Positions 46,401 to 58,839 of a stretch of 64,000 nucleotides of DNA are shown piece after piece (within the stretch, counting starts at the first letter, position 1; each line of letters starts with the position of its first letter). The notes beneath the pieces are model-generated. The model had not been told where the DNA came from, searched no databases, and was given only the letters and a program-made list of their open reading frames with translations. Source of the DNA: Sophora flavescens (Eukaryota; Streptophyta; Magnoliopsida; Fabales; Fabaceae); assembly GCA_030762895.1 (NCBI GenBank), contig CM061068.1, positions 158,182,811-158,246,810 of the forward strand. Direction: 5' to 3'. Position numbers and translations under genes: made by a program.

Positions 46401-47190
46401 GGCGTTAAACAATGACCTTTAACGTCAGTTGTTACAAACAACTGACGTAAAATGTTGTTTTATTTTTGGTTTTTGATAATAACGTTTACACTCGCGCGCC
46501 TTCTTCACTTCACTCTGTACGTTTATGTTCTTCTATTTTCATCACGCTCACTCTCACTCTCAACTCTCACTCTCACTCTCACTCTCACTCTGCCCTAATC
46601 GCGAGCTCATCTCCACCGCAACCACCGCGAGGGCTTCTTCGCCACCGCCGTGAGGTACACTCTTAACCCTAACTCTGTCTTTCCCACTCATTCTTCGCAA
46701 TAACTTGACATCTCTCTTTCCCCTTCCCGCGCACTAAATCTCCTTGTCCCTCTGCTCTCAGTAACCACATCGAACGTTGGCCACCACTCGAGCTCCCCTC
46801 CCCACCACCACGTGAGCACCTATTTCTGGTGAGTCTTTAGGGCACATTTTTTTATTTTTGGTTTTGAGTGTATGTTGAAACTGTAGTCTCTGTAGTTGAA
46901 ACTTGAAACTGAGTTTGAGTTGTTTGGAATGTCCTTATTTCTGGTTGTGGGTTTTGTGTTTTCTCTTGTTTTTCTTCTGCTATCATGACCTATTTCAAAA
47001 TGGGAAGAAATTTAGAGTTGCTTGTAGCATGTGATATCAACAATATATTGCTCATTGGAATTCTGTTTTGTTAATTTATCTTCATCTGCTTATTTCTTTT
47101 GTCTTAAGAAACCTGAAAATGGTGTAAATTTGAAATGATTTTTAAACGCCTTGGATATATGTTTTGTATAACTACAGAACCTATCTAGTT

Positions 47191-50100
47191 ATGGATCATA
47201 GTTGGATGGTTTGTAAGCTAACTAGTGCTGAGTATTTGAAGGGGGTGGGAGAATTTATAGAATTTGCTCAAAGGAATGTTCCTAATAGTAATGGAATGTT
47301 CTCTGTTGTCATTGTGTCAAGTGTTTGAATACGAGGAAATGTACGGTGAAGGATATACGTACTCATTTGATTTGTGAAGGGATTTGCTTGATTTATACAA
47401 GATGGATATGGCATGGTGATATGTTGTTGAGTAGTACGGCAAGTGTCTCCCAAAGTGAGGACGTTGACGTAGATATGGAGGATGATCGAGTAGAGGACAT
47501 GATCCGTGATATTGTACAAGAATCTTTTCATCGAGCTCATGTGTATGATAGTTTGTGTGGTGATGCGGATAAGCCTTTATATCCAGGGTGTACTACTCAT
47601 ACACGGTTGTCGGCGGTGCTAAAATTGGTTTGTGTGAAGGCGAGAAATGGTTTGACCGATAAAAGCTTCACGGAATTGCTTGAAGTGTTGAAAGACTTGC
47701 TTCCAGAGGACAACACATTGCCTGACCGTAACTATGAGGCCAATAAGGTATTGTGTCCGATGGGTATGGATTATAAGAAGATACACGCATGCCCCAATGA
47801 TTGCATATTGTACACCGGTGTTCATGAACACAATCACGATTGCCCCAAATGTGGGTTATCACGATACAAAGTGAAGGGTGGTGGTGGTGATGATGATGAT
47901 CTTGATGATGTGAGAAAAAAGGGTCCTCCTGCGAAGGTGTTGTGGTATCTTCCAATAATTCCAAGGTTCAATCGATTGTTTGCCAATGCGAAAGATGCGA
48001 AGAATTTTAGATGGCATAATGATGAGAGGAAACGTGATGGAAATGTTCGTCATCCTGCTGATTATATGCAATGGAAGAATATTGATACTATGTTTCCGGA
48101 TTTCACCGATGAGCCATGAAACCTAAGGCTTGGACTTGCTACGGATGGAATGAATCCTTATGGTAACATGAGTAGTATTCATAGTTCATGGCCTGTTCTG
48201 TTGATAATTTACAACATACCCCCTTGGTTGTGCATGAAGCGCAAATACATGATGTTGTCTATGATGATTTCGGACCCAAAGCAACCGGGAAATGACTTAG
48301 ATGTTTATCTAAGTCCCTTGATTGAAGACTTGAAAACGCTGTGGGTGGAAGGTGTTGATGTAGTTGATGGGTATTCTCATGAGACTTTCAAGCTTCGTGC
48401 CATGTTATTTTGCACCATCAACGACTTTCCAAAGATACAAAGAACTTGTCCGGGTACAGTGTCAAGGGGCATAAAGCATGCCCTATATGTGAAGAAGGCA
48501 CATGCTACACTCAGTTGCATCATGGAAAGAATACGATTTACCTTGGGCATAAGAGATTTCTTAGACGTTATCACCCATATTGTAAGATGAAAAAAGCTTT
48601 TAATGGATGCCAAGAGACAGAAGAAGATCTGACGGCCTTAATTGGAGAACATGTTTATCAGAGGGTAAAGGGCATTGATGTTATATTCGGCAAGTCCAAA
48701 AAGAAAGGTAAAGTTGCTGAGAAAAACATATGGAAGAAGAAGAGGTCGATATTCTTTGATCTTCCATACTGGCGCAAGCTTGATGTCAGACACTGCATTG
48801 ATGTGATGCATGTGGAGAAAAATGTGTGTGATAGTGTGATCGGGACGCTTCTCAACATTCAGGGCAAGACAAAGGATAGTGTGAATGCTCGTCTCGACCT
48901 CGTTGCTATAGGTATACGAGAGCAGTTAGCTCCAGTTGTTGAGGATGGTAAGCGGACTTATTTACTGCCAGCATGTCATACTTTGTCAAAAAAAGAGAGA
49001 CAAAGTTTCTGCGGGTGTCTTCAGGGCATCAAAGTTCCACATGGTTACTCTTCAAATATGAAGAGGCTTGTCTCTAGTGATCTTAAATTGGTTGGCTTAA
49101 AGTCTCATGATTGTAACATCTTGATGCAACAACTTCTTCCCGTTGCTATTCGTGGTATTGCTCCAAAAAATGTGAGACATGCCATTACTTGGTTGTGCTC
49201 ATTCTTCAATTCTATATGTAGCAAAGTCGTTGACCCCCGTATGTTGGATGACTTGGAAGTTGAGGCTGCTACAATCTTGTGCCAATTGGAGATGTATTTT
49301 CCTCCATCCTTTTTCGACATAATGGTTCACTTAATTGTTCATTTGGTGAGGGAGATTAGATTATGTGGGCCGGTTTTTCTGAGATGGATGTACCCAGTTG
49401 AGCGCTACATGAAGATCTTGAAAGGGTACGTGAAGAATCCTCATCGTCCGGAAGCATTTATTGTTCAAAGGTATGTTGCAGAAGAAGCTATTGAGTTTTG
49501 TTCGGACTACCTTCATAACACGGATCCTATAGGGTTCCTAAGCCTCAAAGATGATGAGATAATATGTAAAGGTAATGTTACACATGACTTACGAATTAAC
49601 AGCAAAGGTCGGGATAAAGTGCTTCAAGCACATTTGTATGTATTAAACAACATCGATTCTGTTCAACCTTTCTTATTTGAACATAAAATAAAAGTCAATC
49701 AAGAAAACCCTCGAATGAGCGAAAGGTGGTTTTTGAACAAGCATAACAAGACTTTCTTACCATGGTTCAAGGAAGAAATGCTTGAGGATGGTAAGTCGTT
49801 ACGATGACATAAGATGGCTAGCACGTGGGCCTAGCTTCAACGTCATATGTTGGAGCGGATACGACATCAATAACTTTTCCTTTTATACAAAGGAACAAGA
49901 TAACAAGAGTATCATGCAAAATAGTGGGGTTATGATCGTGGCCGAAGCAATGCACTTCTCTAGTGCAAAGGACACAAAACACATTATAGCATCGACATCT
50001 TACTTTGGATATATTGACGATATTTGGGTGCTCGATTACACTAAGCTTACGATGCGGTTTTAAATGTAAGTGGGTTGATAGTAACGGTGGTGTACAAACC

Positions 50101-50251
50101 GATGAATTGGGGTTCACATTGGTAGACCTCAACAAGTTAGGTCATATAAATGAGCCTTTCATAATGGCTTTCCATGCAAAACAAGTGTTCTACGTCACTG
50201 ATCCTTCTAACAAAAAGGTTGTCCGTGGTTCTCCAAGGAAAAAGCATGTAT
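47191..50251 (+). pseudogene. CACTA-3 transposase (TNP2/TNPD type), broken
   Basis: It starts at 47191, MDHSWMVCKLTSAEYLKGVG, the transposase-associated domain. Two extra bases near 47302 shift the CCPC-type motif. The Transposase_21 core runs 47325-48600 (LWYLPIIPRFNRLFANAKD; FRWHNDERKRDGNVRHPAD; DVYLSPLIEDLKTLWVEGV; KACPICEEGT). A TGA at 48117 follows DEP, where Arg is expected, and a shift occurs near 48420. The DUF4218 part (48780-49800) holds DVMHVEKNVCDSVIGTLLNI, SHDCNILMQQLLPVAIRG and YPVERYMKILKGYVKN. The DUF4216-like part (49782-50251) holds VFYVTDPSNKKVV. Function would be excision and integration. Confidence 0.88.
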
Positions 50252-50502
50252 AATGGTAGTGATGAAAATCAAGATTCAAATCTTGATATTCCTGAGACTC
50301 CTTCATTTTCAACAAACATGCCTACTATAATCGAGGAGACACAAGTGGATGATGTACATGCCACTCGTGATGACCATCACGAAGGGATATTGATATAGGT
50401 AGTTTAAACTTAGTATACATTTATTTTTATTTATACTTCTGTATTTATTTTTAGTTATAACCTATGTTAATAAATAAATATTGTTTCTGAACAAGCATAC
50501 AT

Positions 50503-52500
50503 ATGGATCAGTCGGATGACCCACATGCACGGGAGGACACTGTGGGGCCTATGCAGGACTTCGATCGCGCCTACGCCCCGATTCTAGTGTAAGTTTACAT
50601 GTTATATACTATCTTTAGTCCTTCTTTTTAATGTAAGTTTATAATGTTACAACCCTCTATTTTATCATTTTTTTTGTCCATACAGACATCACAGGCTCAT
50701 AGGAAACGGGGTAGAGGAGCCACGACTTTAAAGAAACTAGAGAAGGCTAGGCAAAGCGGACAGAAGATTGAGGTGTCCTTCGATGCTAATCTAAATCCCT
50801 AGGGACTCCGTGCTAAAGAATTTAAAAAGTGGGTGTTTCTACAAGCGAAGCAGCACGTTAGCATCAACTACAACCACTGGAATGACGTTCCACAAAATGT
50901 TAAGGATCGGATTTGGGAGGCTATCACGGTATTTTTACCTTTACATTCTTTTGATTTACATTATTAGATAATTATCCGAGTTATAATCCATCTAGTTGTT
51001 ATGTATTTAATGTGTAGGTAGCTTGGACTATGCCAAATGACGAGGATCATCGTAAGAAATGTATGAAAATGGCATCAAAGCGTTGGAATGGGTTCAAGCA
51101 TGATCTTACTAGGTACTATGTATCTGGGAAGAAGCGGCTTGATAAGATGTTCTCGGATTATCCCCGGATTGATCGGGATACTTGGGATATGTTTGCTAGG
51201 AGTCGCGCGGATGGAGAATTTCAGGTTGGTTGATTAAGTTAATTTTGTATGCTTCTTATAGATCATTTAACTGTATTTAATTATGTGTTTTTGTTTGAAT
51301 AGGCGGCGAGAGAAGGGTCGGTAGAATCCCAGCGAAGAACGCCCACCGCCACACCATGTCTCGGGGTGGGTACGAGACTCGGATCGAGGAGATGATGGCG
51401 GATAGGTGAGGTGAAGCGGGAAGAGCACTCCTGCTATGATAGAAAGAGGAGAGGTGCCCGAGGGCACACCATCAAGTCCTCCGCTCTGGACATCTACCGC
51501 GAGGATGTCCAAGTTAGCCTACGCATGACAAAGACCGGGATCTTATAAAGTTGATGCCATTCGTGAAGTGGCAAATAATATTGTAAGTAAATAATTAAAT
51601 TCATTTCAATTGATATTTGTATAGATATTTTTAACACTTTTCACTTGCACGTTTTTTTATTTGTTCAATGTAGATGGATCTTAAAGCACAATCATCCCGG
51701 GGCTTATTCGGCCCCTTCCGGACGGCGGACGTCTTGATGACCTCGCTTCTAGGCATGAAAGATCATCCTAGTTGGGTTATCGGTGTTCCTGGGAACGTGA
51801 CCATCAAAGAATATTATGGCAAGTCTGCTTCACGAAAGCGGGTGGTCGATGAAGCATCAATTTTGGATGACACGACTCAGCAGCTCATCTCCAACCCTGC
51901 TATTACAACGCAGCTGATGCAAAGCTTACTATCCAACCCAGAATTCAAGCAGGCGCTTGCTAGAGAGCTTTCCTCCGTCGGTTCATCCCAGGACACCGCA
52001 GGGCATGCCAACCCTTCACATGTCAGCACAAAAGATAGTTATAGTAGGGCACACGTGGAGGACGATGAGTTGGCAGCTAGGGAGCAGGAGTTGGAAGTCC
52101 AACGCCATGAGCTTGAGTTGGAAATGAAAAGGCGTGAGCTTAAGTTGGACTTCAAACGACGTGAGCTCGAAATGTTAACAAAGGTATGTATTCATTATTA
52201 ATGTCCAAATTAGTCAAATAATTACTTGTGTTTTTTTTTAATTATCAACAACTTATCTATTTTATTTTTCCTAAATTGAAGGCCAAGTCGACTTCGGTGT
52301 CGTTGTCACCTGTCACTCGTTTGTTCTCACTTGGTGAGGATTATACGTTTGAGATTTTTGAATGTCCATTGGAGCATGATGGATATGGGTGGCACGCCCA
52401 AATCAACAGAGGATATTTTCCTTCTGTGGTGAAGATCTCGGGCACGCCTGCAAAGATAACGTCTGGATGGCCAGCACGATTTTGAGTCTCTGGTGCATGT
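50503..52500 (+). pseudogene. CACTA-3 second gene, 5' part: Transposase_24-like
   Basis: Exon-like blocks with AG/GT borders: about 50503-50589 (from MDQSDDPHAREDTVG), 50686-50928 (GLRAKEFKKWVF-like), 51018-51224 (VAWTMPNDEDHRKKCMKMAS, then RWNGFKHDLTRYYVSGKKRL), 51303-51582, 51674-52183 (FRTADVLMTSLLGMKDHPSW, then a charged coiled coil), and 52282 to about 52498. The order matches the plant Transposase_24 protein that accompanies TNP2 genes. A TAG near 50800 after NP breaks exon 2. Exon borders are predicted by eye. Confidence 0.75.
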
Positions 52501-52614
52501 AAGTTAATTTTAATTTTATAACTTATTTATTTTTGGTATTTTTCCATTTAATAATTTATTTTAATATCAATATATATATTATGTAATTAACATCCACACC
52601 TTTTCATATCTTAG

Positions 52615-53505
52615 GTATCTCCATCGTCTTCAGCTTGATAAGGGCATTGCATCAGTTTACGGCTTCTTAGATCCGTCAATCCTTGTGCCCCAATTCTTTG
52701 CTGGCGATGGATTTAGTAAATACATAGGGAACTTGTTGGGAGACAATCGGAAAGAATTATATCCGGCTCCCTACCTGTATGAATAACCATTGGCAGTTGT
52801 TCGTACTTCACCCGTCTAGGCATACTGTCATATTCTTATGCTCTCTCCACCAAAACCCGCCACAGGAGGTGGTGGAAGCTATAAATACGTAAGTAACTAA
52901 TCTTAAATTTAATTTAAGTTTTAATATCAGTTGTTTTTAGTTTATTACACACATGATATATGAATTTGTTAATTGACATGATTATTTGTTTATGATAGCG
53001 CACTGAAGGCGAGTAACATAAGTTGCGCCAACGGGAGAAGTAAGACTTCTAAGGCTAAAGCAAATCCTGAATGGACCATCCTCAAGGTTTGATAGTTTAT
53101 TTATCAAATAATTAATATTATAATTACTAATTTATATGTATATTTAACCGACATTGAAATTAATTTTGTTTGTAGTCTCGATTTCAACATGACGGGTGGT
53201 CGTGCGGCTATTATGTGATGCTTCATATGCTGAACATAGTCTCCGCATCTATTACGGATGGATGGAGGAAGGTAATATTTAAACAACTTGTTAAATTATA
53301 TATTATAGTTTTGGTGATGACTTGCGTTAATGTTATTGTTATTATTTGAACGTGTGTAGGCATTTAACAACCAATCGCCTCTTCAAAAAGATGAGTTTAG
53401 AGACTTGAGGATGCGCTATAGCGAATTCTTCTTCAAGTATGCGGCTGAAAAAGGAATTGACAAGATACCTCTGCAATACTTAGATGAATATTTTTTTAGA
53501 CTTTA
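52615..53505 (+). pseudogene. CACTA-3 second gene, 3' part: Ulp1-like cysteine protease domain
   Basis: Blocks at 52615-52785 (GIASVYGFLDPSILVPQFF), 52790-52890 (CPKDHVV-type segment, degenerate), about 53000-53085 (ASNISCANGRSKTSKAKANP), 53176-53273 (FQHDGWSCGYYVMLHMLNIV) and 53361-53505 (NNQSPLQKDEFRDLRMRYSE). GWSCGYYVM carries the catalytic Cys expected of Ulp1 (SUMO-protease-like) domains commonly found in plant CACTA and Mutator elements. The His block is hard to see and frames are broken near 52785. Confidence 0.75.
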
Positions 53506-53525
53506 GAAACTAATTAATAACATGA

Positions 53526-53543
53526 TATATATATATATATATA

Positions 53544-53595
<52 letters not shown>
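53526..53595. repeat. (AT)n microsatellite in CACTA-3
   Basis: A near-continuous AT/TA run interrupted once by AATACA. It is the counterpart of 10256-10301 in CACTA-1. Confidence 0.9.
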
Positions 53596-53864
53596 TTAGT
53601 TTGGTAGTTTTGTTTTTAGACATTAGAGACTAAAATTTATATATATATACTTGTAGATAGTTATGTTTTTCCTATACATGGGTTTTGGTTTTAAGTCCCC
53701 CATTGTTCCTTTGTATATTTCTTTTCTTTTTGTTAATATTGAAATTTAAGGGTAGTGTTTGCAATTCTTTAATGTGTGTGATATTCTCTGTTACTGGGAT
53801 ATTTACTGAATGCAGGGATAACTGAGGGGAGTGATATTTTAAAACTGAATTAAAAAAAGATCTA

Positions 53865-54165
53865 TTAACGTCAGTTGTATCAAACAACTGACGTTAATAA
53901 TATTTTATAAAATATACAGTACACTATTAACGTCAGTTGTATTAGGAAACTGACGTTAAAAATAAAATTTTTAACGTCAGTTCTTTAACACAACTGACAT
54001 TAGGTTGAACAACATTGATGTCAGTTGTGTTAAAGAATTGGCGTTAATAGTTTTATATTTAACGTCAGTTGTTTAAACAACTGACGTTAAAATATTAACT
54101 ATTAACGTCAGCTGTATTTACGTCAGATAATATCCTGACGTATAAAATCAATTTTAACTGACGTA
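53865..54165. repeat. CACTA-3 right subterminal repeats
   Basis: At least four inverted pairs of the form AACGTCAGTTGT...ACAACTGACGTT. The block closely matches 10520-10800 of CACTA-1, including the final TTTTAACTGACGTAAA(A/T)AGCACTTATTG run. Confidence 0.88.
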
Positions 54166-54187
54166 AATAGCACTTATTGCACTAGTG

Positions 54188-55557
54188 ATAACATTGTATC
54201 TTAACTTATTATTTATTTACATTACATGTTAGTAATTATATTATTTTTATTTATCTAATTAATATTTTACATATTTTAAGTTTGTGATTTGTATATTTTA
54301 TATACTTTAAGTTTCTCACTTTCTTTCTTTCTTTGTTTTTTTTGAAAGGTTTCTTACCTTATTACTTCTTTGTTAATTTTGTACTTATAGTATATGTTTA
54401 AAAGGTTTATTTATAATAAAATTATTTTCCCTATAATTAAATTTAAACTATGCATAAAGATAATGCAATATCTTAAAAATGAATAAAAGTTTATACAATA
54501 CTATTAATAAAAGATATATGAAGGATTATAATAATTATAGTTTTTTTTTTTACATTTTGCGCAAACATAAAATTATTTCAAACCGCAACAGCCGCATTTC
54601 GCATCGCAGGACCACAATAGCCGTAATCACAAATGACCACAATCGCGACCGCAATTGTGCTACAGATGATTGGTAGATTTGGCTGTGCCAACCTAATTGA
54701 GATTGCTTCTTCTACAGTGATGCCTTTGCATGCCTCCGCCTTTTATAAAAAAAAAAAAACAAACTTGTGAAACAATTAGAGTTTCTAAAACTTCCAGTTA
54801 TTTTCATAATTATGTTCTCAAATTTAACTGGCAATGTAGTATTTTTAACATGGATGTTCTCTCTTTGCCCTTCAAGTCTAACCCCTAAAATCTTGAACTC
54901 TTTTTGGCTTTTGAGTCTTAGTTATGGTGCCTGTTTGATTATCACCTTTTCTGGATTACAATATTCTCAGTAGCACATGGTTGTTGGTGCAGATTGAAGA
55001 CTTGTTAGCATTTCTATATGAAAAGCAGAAGCTTGAGCAAATTCTTCAACCGCCGATCATTGCATCAGTAAGCTTCACATTGTTGAAACTAATTAATATT
55101 TAATTATTTTCATTTTATATACTGGACTCCCCTCTCATTCCCTCTCCATTTTGTGGCGGTGTGTGTGTGGTTATACCTTGTCCTGGTAGGGTAGTTCAAT
55201 TTAATATTTACAATATCTAGCAGTAGTGAAATTAGAGAAAAAATAGTGGTTGTGAACATTTTTATCTCAAGTCTACCTATGCTTATCTTTTTCTTTTTGA
55301 TACCTCAATGTTTCTGCATTAGTAATGTGCTCAATCTTCTCTGTAGTTTAAAAAGAGTAGGGTCTATGACACACATCGTAAGTAACAATGAGTCAAGGGA
55401 AATGCTAAATCCCTCTCAATTTCTCAAGGAATAAAAAGACGAAAAGGGCATGTGAATTTAATACTGCTAACAGTTTCAAAACCTCTATTTAGCAGCAAAA
55501 AAGAAAATCTCTCTTCTGATAAATAGAAGCATTGTTAGGCAGGTATTTTAGGAGGAT
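54188..55557. other. Mostly unassigned DNA beyond CACTA-3
   Basis: AT-rich and without a clear gene. A cluster of CCGCAA/GCAATTG-like motifs lies at 54580-54660 (ACCGCAACAGCCGCATTTCG). One exon-like segment is listed separately. Confidence 0.5.
54993..55067 (+). other. Orphan exon-like segment, 25 codons
   Basis: Seventy-five bases, open throughout, bounded by a TTGTTGGTGCAG acceptor and a GTAAGC donor, both in phase 0. The encoded peptide begins IEDLLAFLYEKQKLEQ and ends PPIIAS, with a helical character. I do not recognise the protein. It is the best candidate in the window for a host gene exon, or for another captured fragment, but no second exon was found nearby. Confidence 0.35.
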
Positions 55558-55577
55558 TTAGCACTATGAAGCCCGGA

Positions 55578-56415
55578 TTTTTTTTTTATAAGCAAAATTA
55601 TATTGATAACAAGCATAAGGGATGCTCAACCCCGTATATAAGAAAACCAAAAAAGAGATCTATATAGAAATGATACAGCTCTTAGAAAGAAGCAGAATCA
55701 TCATATAAAGATTTCCTAGTAAGTAACGAAATAGAACAATCCCAAAAACTCCAACATACCCCCTGATACCTTATGTTTACATCAAGGTAAGTAGCGCAAG
55801 AACCAACAAAACAGCCCCCTGATACCTAAAATTAATAGGGAAAAAGAAAATAGATACATCACATTAAGGAAAATCAATAGATCGACTAACACCCCAGAGG
55901 AGCAAATCTTCGATGACCACAAGCAAGCCAACCGCACTTTCAACACCCAAAAATTGTCCAGAAGATAGGACTAAAAGTAACCATCCTACCACATACCAAT
56001 CCACACAAAAACATAAAGCCGCACACAGATACAAAGCACCAATAACCTGTTAACACTTGCAAGTTCCAACACCAGACAGCTAGCTTCAAATGACTAAGGC
56101 ATTCGCCCTCTTGCCATATTATTCAGAGGCCACCTACTATAGCAGCACCTCAGACCCCAGAAAAATAATACCTAAAACGCTTTCCATTCCCAATTGTAGA
56201 AAAGATACTGGGCTCCATGTAAGTCGCTGGACCACACAGATATACTCACAAGCATTATGTTTACTCTTATGTTCCAAATATTGCCCAAAAAGAAAAGCAA
56301 CCGCAATAAAGAAACTTTAGACAGCAAAAGAGATCACCCCACTAGAAAATAGTAGCCCTCGCGCGCCTCCAAAGCCAATAACCCTCCAATCACAAATCCT
56401 AACCTCCAAGTTAAG
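55578..56415 (-). mobile_element. Retroposon (LINE-like 3' end) with 18-bp target duplication
   Basis: Flanked by TTAGCACTATGAAGCCCG at 55558-55575 and 56416-56433. Next to the left copy is a T10 run, then TATAAGCAAAATTATATTGATAAC, i.e. on the minus strand ...TATAATTTTGCTTATA followed by poly-A. Long duplications and a poly-A tail are the signature of LINE-driven insertion. The 838-base body has no recognisable ORF. Confidence 0.8.
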
Positions 56416-56433
56416 TTAGCACTATGAAGCCCG

Positions 56434-57400
56434 AATACTTACTATGATACGGATACGATACGACACGACACGGACGGTCATTTAAAAAAAATCATGACAC
56501 GATACGGGTTGGATACATTAAGAAAAATATATAATATTTGTAAAGAGACTTTAATAATTCCTTATAGTACAACAATTCACAAAAAGATACTTGTGATTAT
56601 AATAGAAGAATATAGTTTCTATTACCCTATATAATAATATATAAATGAAACATCTTTAATAGATCTCAAAACAAGTCTCAGATCTATACAATAGCCAACG
56701 ATTCAAAAACATTTTATTAAATTAATGCCTGATGCTAAGTGATTCAGTTTCCCCTTTCTCGTTATCATGTTCTAGAAAAAGCATAGATGCTTTTCCAATT
56801 TCGGATTATCCGGGACTTCATAGATTTAGCATTTCACTTGATTAAATATAATGAGATGACTGAGACATCATTTTACCATCAACAAGGTTGCCTCCCAATG
56901 CCAAGGAATCATGGCCTCCCTGATCATAAAAGGAACTATCAGTATTATCGGTAACGGTTTCAAAAAGTACCCTCTATACCAAGATTTACTTATGATTGAA
57001 ATTTTGTCCCTTTTTATCAATATTATATACCAAAAATAAAGTGACCAAGTTACATATAACAATTATTTTATGTTTATACTTGCCTTGTTAATGTAGAGGA
57101 AAACCAAAAAATTTATGATCAAAAAAAGAGAGGAAAACCAAAATTGGATGTTACAAGTCAAAAGATAGACAGACAAATGAATTTTTTTTTTTTTTTGATA
57201 AACCAGTCAAATGAAATTATCTCACTACAAGCCTACTCTTTGTTATTTATGATAATAAAGGTCAAACATGTTGCTCAAAATTTCTAAGGTGACAAGCTCA
57301 TCTGCCAAAACCATAGGCTTTTGGCTAAGGACTTGTATTATTCAGGTGTTAGAAAATGCCACTGATCATCATAGGGAAATATTGTCCATGGGAAAAAGAA
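56434..57400. other. Non-coding stretch
   Basis: Starts with a run of GATACG/GACACG-type short repeats (56440-56515), a pattern I associate with dispersed plant repeats. A T16 run lies at about 57182-57197. No gene seen. Confidence 0.5.
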
Positions 57401-58372
57401 AGAGCATATAGTGCTATATGCCTAAAGTTGGTGACTTGGTGTATTAAAACTAATATATACTTACAAAAGAAAAGAAACTAAATTTCTTAGCAACAACCGT
57501 AGAAACTTAAGAGCATTCACCTCACTAAAACTTAAATGAGCATACCCAAGAATAATGCAGCTGTCAGTGAAGAAGAACAATGGAGCATCAGCTGTAAAGA
57601 TCAGTCGCTTGAAATGGGATCGCACCAAGTACCATGGGCCATAACCGTTAGATAATGGGGTCTGACCGCAACAAAGTAAGAGAAGAACAAAGGTAATGCG
57701 TGAATCTCTAAGGCGTGTAGGAACACTAAGCTTTAGGTTCGATTCACCCCCACCAATCTCTCCTCGTAGATTGGATGCAACAGTGTAATCGCGAATCCCC
57801 TTCGAGGATACAATGGAGAACCTTGGTTTGGTTTGCACACCCTAAACCAATCGTATCAACAATGACAAGCTTTACAGAACAACAGCCTCCTTAACTCCTC
57901 CGCATAAGGGAGAAAAGAAGGTGATTTGGAGGAAGAATGGTTGAGAGATTCCGAGATTTTTCGTATCCTTCATCGCATGCAGATGGTTCTATTTATAGAC
58001 CAACTTCATGTCACTTGGTGAAGCAAAACAACCTTTCAAAGGATTCTAATGCTTAAAATAATGACTTAAGTAATATTAAAGTAACATTAATATCATAGAG
58101 AAACCATCGCCTAGTGGTCGGATGCGTCCCATCAACCTTCGGTATCGTGGTTCAAGTCGTGCAATATCTCTTTTTATTAAAATTTTGGCAGTTACATAAC
58201 TAACATAAAATTCAAAATTGCATGCGCTAGGACTTAAACATGGACCGATAGTTTACAATGAAGGGACTCCAACCACTTACCCAATCAACATTTGCATATC
58301 AACTATACAAAGATTATATTAATTTAACCGTCTACCAAGTAACCTTTTAATAAGGATTTTGAAAATCTCACA
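57400..58372 (-). repeat. Copia 3' LTR with TATA-like box
   Basis: On the minus strand the LTR starts at 58372 next to the polypurine tract. A TATA-like GTCTATAAATAG lies at 57990-58000. A 125-codon minus-strand open frame at 57461-57838 falls downstream of this promoter and matches no family I know; I treat it as LTR sequence. The left boundary is not resolved. Confidence 0.55.
58095..58186 (+). repeat. tRNA-like SINE fragment within copia LTR
   Basis: An A-box-like TCGCCTAGTGG (58107-58117) and a B-box-like GGTTCAAGTC (58149-58158) are spaced about as in tRNA genes, and a T-rich tail (TCTCTTTTTATT) follows. No acceptor stem can be drawn, so it is not a tRNA gene. Confidence 0.5.
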
Positions 58373-58839
58373 ATCCCCCACCATTTTCAAAATAAATCCA
58401 AATCTCATTATTCCCGGAAATCGCATGCTTTCTATTAAAGGTATCTTGGGGATTTAAACCATTGCTTAGTAAGCCATGGGTTTCACTCATTCCCGAATAA
58501 AATGGTAGACGGCCTTGAACCAAATATTCATTAGAACAAGCATGACTTACACGTGAAATCTCGATACCATTGGACGACTGTAGTGTGACACATTTGCAAG
58601 GCCTGTCCTGTGTATTATTTTCATAAGAGCTACAGAGTCAAGCCCAACTCTAAGAAGCGGTCACACTTCACTCTCACATAGGTGGACTTCACTGTAAGCA
58701 CCCATAAGTCAGCACTCAGACATATATGCTATAGGTCCATCAAGAGCAAAAGCTCACCCTTTTTTTTTATGTCCTTATGGTTTCCAAGTACTTTTAAACC
58801 TTGAGATGTACCTATTTGTCAAGTACTTGCAATCACTCT

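Larger units (their letters stand above)
46263..54187 (+). mobile_element. CACTA-3: near full-length CACTA transposon with two genes
   Basis: The right end GCACTAGTG at 54187 is preceded by dense TTAACGTCAGTTG repeats (53865-54165). Left subterminal repeats lie at 46290-46450. Between them are the same 5' region as CACTA-1 (46470-47160), a TNP2-type transposase gene and a Transposase_24/Ulp1-type gene. No left CACTAGTGG terminus is present where expected; the sequence instead merges into the 951-bp array, so the left boundary is unresolved. Several disabling mutations are present. Confidence 0.85.

Noticed and set aside
57461..57838. A 125-codon minus-strand protein-coding exon
   Set aside because: It lies within the copia LTR downstream of its TATA-like box, has no recognisable domain, and begins with a non-ATG codon.
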